A stretch of DNA of 60,000 nucleotides from Adiantum capillus-veneris (taxonomy: Eukaryota > Streptophyta > Polypodiopsida > Polypodiales > Pteridaceae). Numbering within the stretch: the stretch's first letter is position 1; each line of letters starts with the position of its first letter. The notes under the pieces are model-generated. The model did no database searches and was not told the DNA's origin. It worked only from the letters and a program-made list of their open reading frames with translations. Both the position numbers and the translations under genes were made by a program. Shown here piece after piece: positions 56,399-60,000 of this stretch. The stretch lies in contig CM043969.1 of assembly GCA_014529385.2 (NCBI GenBank), positions 18,152,446 through 18,212,445 of the forward strand, written 5' to 3'.

Positions 56399-57091
56399 TC
56401 TTGAGGGTCTTGGGTTCTTGGGTTCTTGAGGTTCTTGAGGTTTTCTTTCGCTTGCAAATCGCGTTTGAGAAGGATCTTCTCTTCACCCGAATTCTACTCT
56501 TTTCTGCGGGCGCACCTCTTGGCGGCCTTGCGCTCACACCAAGGTTGCTTTTTCCCACCTCACGTCGATTGGCCGGCCGCGAAGTGCACGGTCCGCTCTC
56601 AATGAGTGAAAAGAGACACAAGGGGAGGGTCTTGGGTTCTTGGGTTCTTGAGGATCTTGAGGTTCTTGAGGTTTTCTTTCGCTTGCAAATCGCGTTTGAG
56701 AAGGATCTTCTCTTCACCCGAGTTCTACTCTTTTCCGCGGGCGCACCCCTTGGCGGCCTTGCGCTCACACCAAGGTTGCTTTTTCCCACCTCACGTCGAT
56801 TGGCCGGCCGCGAAGTGCACGGTCCGCTCTCAATGAGTGAAAAGAGACACAAGGGGAGGGTCTTGGATTCTTGGGTTCTTGAGGATCTTGAGGTTCTTGA
56901 GGTTTTCTTTCGCTTGCAAATCGCGTTTGAGAAGGATCTTCTCTTCACCCAAGTTCTACTCTTTTCCGCGGGCGCACCCCTTGGCGGCCTTGCGCTCACA
57001 CCAAGGTTGCTTTTTCCCACCTCACGTCGATTGGCCGGCCGCAAAGTGCACGGTCCGCTCTCAAGGAGTGAAAAGAGACACAAGGGGAGGC
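56399..57091 (-). repeat. Three tandem copies of a 231-bp leader repeat
   Basis: Units at about 56399-56629, 56630-56860 and 56861-57091 are nearly identical. Single copies of the same sequence lie in the leaders at 41850-42060, 45120-45320 and 59640-59900. The unit length is a multiple of three, which keeps long open frames on both strands by chance. Confidence 0.92.
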
Positions 57092-57252
57092 TGGACAAGC
57101 CCTTCTTTCTTGGGATTCCTGTCACTCTTCAACAAAACACGATTAGGAATCGACACGTCCAAGCGAACTTGGGTTCGTGCGACTGCAACAAGCAAAAAAA
57201 ATTCTTGTGATTCTTGTGGTTCTTTCCTTGAGTGATACAGAACACTGTCAAA

Positions 57253-57264
57253 GCTCTGATACCA
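57253..57264 (-). promoter_or_regulatory. Primer-binding site
   Basis: The minus strand reads TGGTATCAGAGC, one base from the LTR at 57266-58479. Confidence 0.92.
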
Positions 57265-57265
57265 A

Positions 57266-57704
57266 TGTAAGGTGCACCGGAATGAATGTTGTATTTTCTC
57301 AAGGTTAGTGATCTATATTTGCTCAAGGTTCCTTTTAGTTCTTAGGGAAGGAGAGAGCCTTCCGTCTTTATGGAGAGTGCTATGATCACGAACAAAGTGA
57401 GTGGATATTGTTCGTGCAAGTGAATGAGACTGAGAGAAGGAAAGAAAAGAGATACGACACCCGAGAGATTGTAAAACCCTCCTCCGAAGGCCCCACTCTC
57501 ATCGGCAAGAGTGGTCTACTTTGATTGCACAAAGGTGTACAATGCGTATGCAATGGACTGATGCAACTTGGACTATGCCGATGACGACGACTTAGGCTGA
57601 AATCTGTGATCTTCTATTGGCTGAATTTCGTGGACTGTTTCGGGGCTGAAATTGACTGTTTTACTGCTGTCTTAAGGGCTGAAAATGGTGGAGTTGTCGG
57701 GGGA

Positions 57705-57743
<39 letters not shown>

Positions 57744-58479
57744 CATGTTGATGGCAAAACGCTAAGGATTTGTACCTGTGAGGCTGCGTTTTTAGGCTGT
57801 TTGCACCTGCTGAAAACGCTGGTATTTGCAGTTTCCTCAATGCTGAAAAACGCTGCAAAAAACGCTGAAAAATGCTGGTTGGCTAGCGTTAGTGAAAACG
57901 ATAATGGCTGGGTTGTGTTGGTCGTGGGAAAAACGCCATGCAAGAGGCTCTATGCGATGGCTTGCTGTAGGGGAAAAACGCCAAGGAGATGGAGTGGATG
58001 GCGAGGCTAAGTGCTGGAAAATGCCCGCGAAGATGGAGGTCCAAAAACGCTGGGGGTGCTGGGGGGAGGGGGTACTGCTGAGAAGTTGCATGTTGAGCAG
58101 GAAGCTCCTGCTGCCTCTTCTGCCAGAAAGTGCTAACTTGGGTTTGCTTATATATTAACTTAGCAAAATTGCCATACCTACTTTTGTTGGAAAGTCACTT
58201 AAAAATAATAAGTGAAGATAACCAAAAATAGGAAAATAGGCTAAATGCAATGAAAAATTCCCCTGACTGAATCTATTGGATTCTGAAGGGAATACTGATG
58301 ATCTTGTTGTGTGCAACCGGAGGATATGCATCTATGCTAAGTGACTGGGCATGCACGGTCTACGAATAGACTCGCAAAAGTGCCAGATCACTGCTAATCT
58401 AGACTTGATTGGACTGACTAAACCCTGCTGTGGTGTAGCTTGTCCACGGACACATAGGGTTTGGATGTGTCACGTGACA
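57266..58479 (-). repeat. 5' LTR of the inverted gag-protease element
   Basis: 1.2 kb. The minus strand starts with palindromic TGTCACGTGACA at 58468-58479 and ends GGTGCACCTTACA. It contains a 35-G run (57708-57742) and a cluster of AAAACGCTG-like motifs at 57760-58050. Confidence 0.85.
57708..57742. repeat. G homopolymer (35 G)
   Basis: An uninterrupted G run within an LTR. The other LTRs of the family lack it. Confidence 0.9.
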
Positions 58480-59471
58480 GCATTAAACCTATTTTCCCTA
58501 TTTTTGACATTTTTCACTTATTTATTAAGTGACTTTTGTTGGGAACTAGGTAGGGCAATTTTGCTAATGAAATATATAAGCAAACCAGAGTTAGCACTTT
58601 CTGGCATAGGAGGCAGCAGGAGCACCGCTCAACATGCACCTTCTCAGCAGGACCCCCGACTGCATGACCTAGCGTTTTTGCAACTCAGCATCAAGCTAGC
58701 GTTTTTGCAAGGACAGATCAGCCTTGGCGATTTTGCATTGCAGAGGAGCTTCGGCATTGGTGGACACAACAGAACCACTTCACGACAGCAGATCAGCCCT
58801 AGCGTTAGTGGATTTTCCCTAGCAGCAGAACTCAACCCCTAGCGTTTTTGCATCAGCATCACACTTCAGCGTTTTGCAGATTCACCGTGACGGAACATCG
58901 TTTTCAGTTTTCAGCATTCAGTACCCGCAGTAGAACCCCGGAACCTAGCAGATCTCACCTTCCCGCTGCAGATCCTCGCCGCACGGTCAGATTCCGCGAA
59001 GTTTACAGATTCAGCCCGGAAAATGCAAATTTCAACATCTGCGTTTTCAGCGTGTCGTTGTCGTATCGTCGCCATCGACATCATCACCGACATAGAGTCA
59101 GAATTCAACAGATAGAAGATTGCAGATTTCAACCATTAGCAGTTTTAGATTTAAGTCCGTCTCATTGTCGTCGACATCGTCGGCAAGTCCAAGCATTGTA
59201 GAGATTTGTGCAATCATAGTAGACCGCTCTCGCCATAGAGAGTGGGGCCCTTGGAGGAGGGTTTTACGTCTCTGGTGTCGTATTCTCTTCTCTATCTTTC
59301 AATCTCATGTACCTTCATTCACAGTTGTTCATCCACTTTGTTTGTGTCCATTGCACTCTCTCACTAAAGGAACGGAAGGCTCTCTCTTCCGTAAGTAAAA
59401 GGAACCCTTGAGCACAGTTCGGAGCACTCATCTTGAGCAAAGTTCAACATTCATTTCCGCTACACCTTACA
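58480..59471 (+). repeat. LTR 3' part, plus orientation
   Basis: Picks up the LTR about 230 bases in (GCATTAAACCTATTTTCC) and runs to the terminus CTACACCTTACA before a primer-binding site. With 54565-54677 it makes one LTR lacking about 120 bases. It includes a TATA-like AATATATAAGC near 58570. Confidence 0.8.
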
Positions 59472-59472
59472 T

Positions 59473-59484
59473 TGGTATCAGAGC
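59473..59484 (+). promoter_or_regulatory. Primer-binding site
   Basis: A perfect TGGTATCAGAGC, one base after the LTR. Confidence 0.92.
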
Positions 59485-60000
59485 TTTGACACTGTTCTGT
59501 ATCACTCAAGGAAAGAACCACAAGAACCACATAATTTTTTTTGCTTGTTGAGGTCGCACGTAACCCAAGACCTCTTGGGCGTGTCGATTCCTAATCGTGT
59601 TTTTGAAGAGTGACACGAAACCCAAGAAAGAAGGGCTTGTCCAACCTCCCCTTGTGCCTCTTTTCACTCATTGAGAGCGGGCCGTGCACTTAGCGGCCGG
59701 CCAATCGACGTGAGGTGGGAAAAAGAAACCTTGGTGTGAGCGCAAGGCTGCCAAGGGGTGCGCCCGCGGAAAAGAGCAGAACTCGGGTGAAGAGAAGATC
59801 CTTCTCTGACACAAATTGCAAGCGAAAGAAGAACCCAAGAACCTCAAGAACCTCAAGACCCGCAAGAACCCCGAGAACCAAGACCCCCAAGAACCCAAGT
59901 TTCTCGTGAACTTAAGAACCCAAGACCACAAGAATCCAAGACTTCGGTCGATGGTTATCACTCGAAGCGGAATGGATACTTCGCTTGGAGGTGATGAGCA
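59485..60000 (+). mobile_element. Leader and gag start of an LTR element running off the window
   Basis: The leader resembles the 231-bp unit and the AAGAACC-rich stretch found in the related elements (59820-59945). The body continues beyond the right edge. Confidence 0.8.
59951..60000 (+). CDS. Gag, N-terminal 16 residues (cut by window end)
   Basis: ATG at 59951 opens MVITRSGMDTSLGGDE, the same start as the gag-like frames at 41723 and 44988 (minus strand). The frame is open to the end of the window, so its full coding state cannot be judged. Confidence 0.65.
   Translation, partial: MVITRSGMDTSLGGDE

Larger units (their letters stand above)
54678..58479 (-). mobile_element. Gag-protease LTR element, 5' half, inverted inside an LTR
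   Basis: On the minus strand: a full LTR (57266-58479), primer-binding site, leader with a 3x231-bp repeat, gag, zinc knuckle and protease start, then an abrupt end at 54678. It lies between two pieces of a plus-orientation LTR of the same family. The rest of pol and the 3' LTR are missing. It shares LTR, leader and gag start with the non-autonomous dimer. Confidence 0.75.

Noticed and set aside
56401-57210. 269-codon plus-strand frame made of three near-identical 77-residue units
   Set aside because: It is the wrong strand of a tandemly triplicated retrotransposon leader whose unit length happens to be a multiple of three; single-copy relatives do not support a protein.

Overview
This is a nuclear segment of a land-plant genome. 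Three host genes support this: the 3' exons of a flap endonuclease FEN1 gene (15195-16091, + strand), an intact single-exon gene for a DUF1995/LPA3-like, probably plastid-targeted protein (33062-34063, + strand), and the last exon of a group I-type bZIP transcription factor (37137-37363, - strand). Everything else that can be classified is transposable-element sequence or simple repeat. The TE density, long (GA)n tracts and host genes whose remaining exons are not visible suggest a large, TE-bloated plant genome. A fern or other seed-free plant is a guess that the sequence does not prove.

Layout. 1-3190: minus-strand remnants of a gag-only LTR family, arranged internal-LTR-internal. 3346-10084: a decayed LTR retrotransposon with ~1.97 kb LTRs and a gag remnant carrying three in-frame stops. 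10110-10525: a Copia gag scrap. 10674-13815: a head-to-tail stack of LINE-like elements, each ending in a conserved 3' stem-loop and a (TC)n tail (read on the minus strand). Two of them carry only an ORF1-type protein. 15195-16091: FEN1 3' exons. 16092-25900: AT-rich sequence with a LINE scrap and the broken remnant of an unrecognised protein-coding element. 25907-26238: a cluster of hairpins built from one arm sequence. 26317-26968: a broken, divergent histone H3 with CENH3-like residues. 27614-32647: a complete but decayed Ty1/Copia element with near-matching target duplications. 33062-34063: the DUF1995 gene. 37137-37363: bZIP last exon.

From about 38 kb to the right edge the window is a nest of LTR retrotransposons. 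A three-LTR, two-body dimer (38975-46711, - strand, perfect CTCGC target duplication) sits in the LTR of a + strand element. The body of that element (46712-47996 and 50943-51240) is in turn split by a 2.9 kb LTR element (47997-50942). A second, truncated copy of the last family lies at 52747-54307. The right end holds a minus-strand gag-protease element (54678-58479) lodged inside an LTR of the same family in the opposite orientation, whose own element runs off the window at 60000.

The host genes do not form an operon or pathway. Most of the interest lies in TE architecture: a LINE family with a covarying 3' stem-loop and (TC)n tails plus ORF1-only members, the LTR-sharing dimer, and the H3-like relic next to a hairpin cluster. 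No tRNA, rRNA or CRISPR array was seen. All comparisons were made by eye; no alignment or database search was run.
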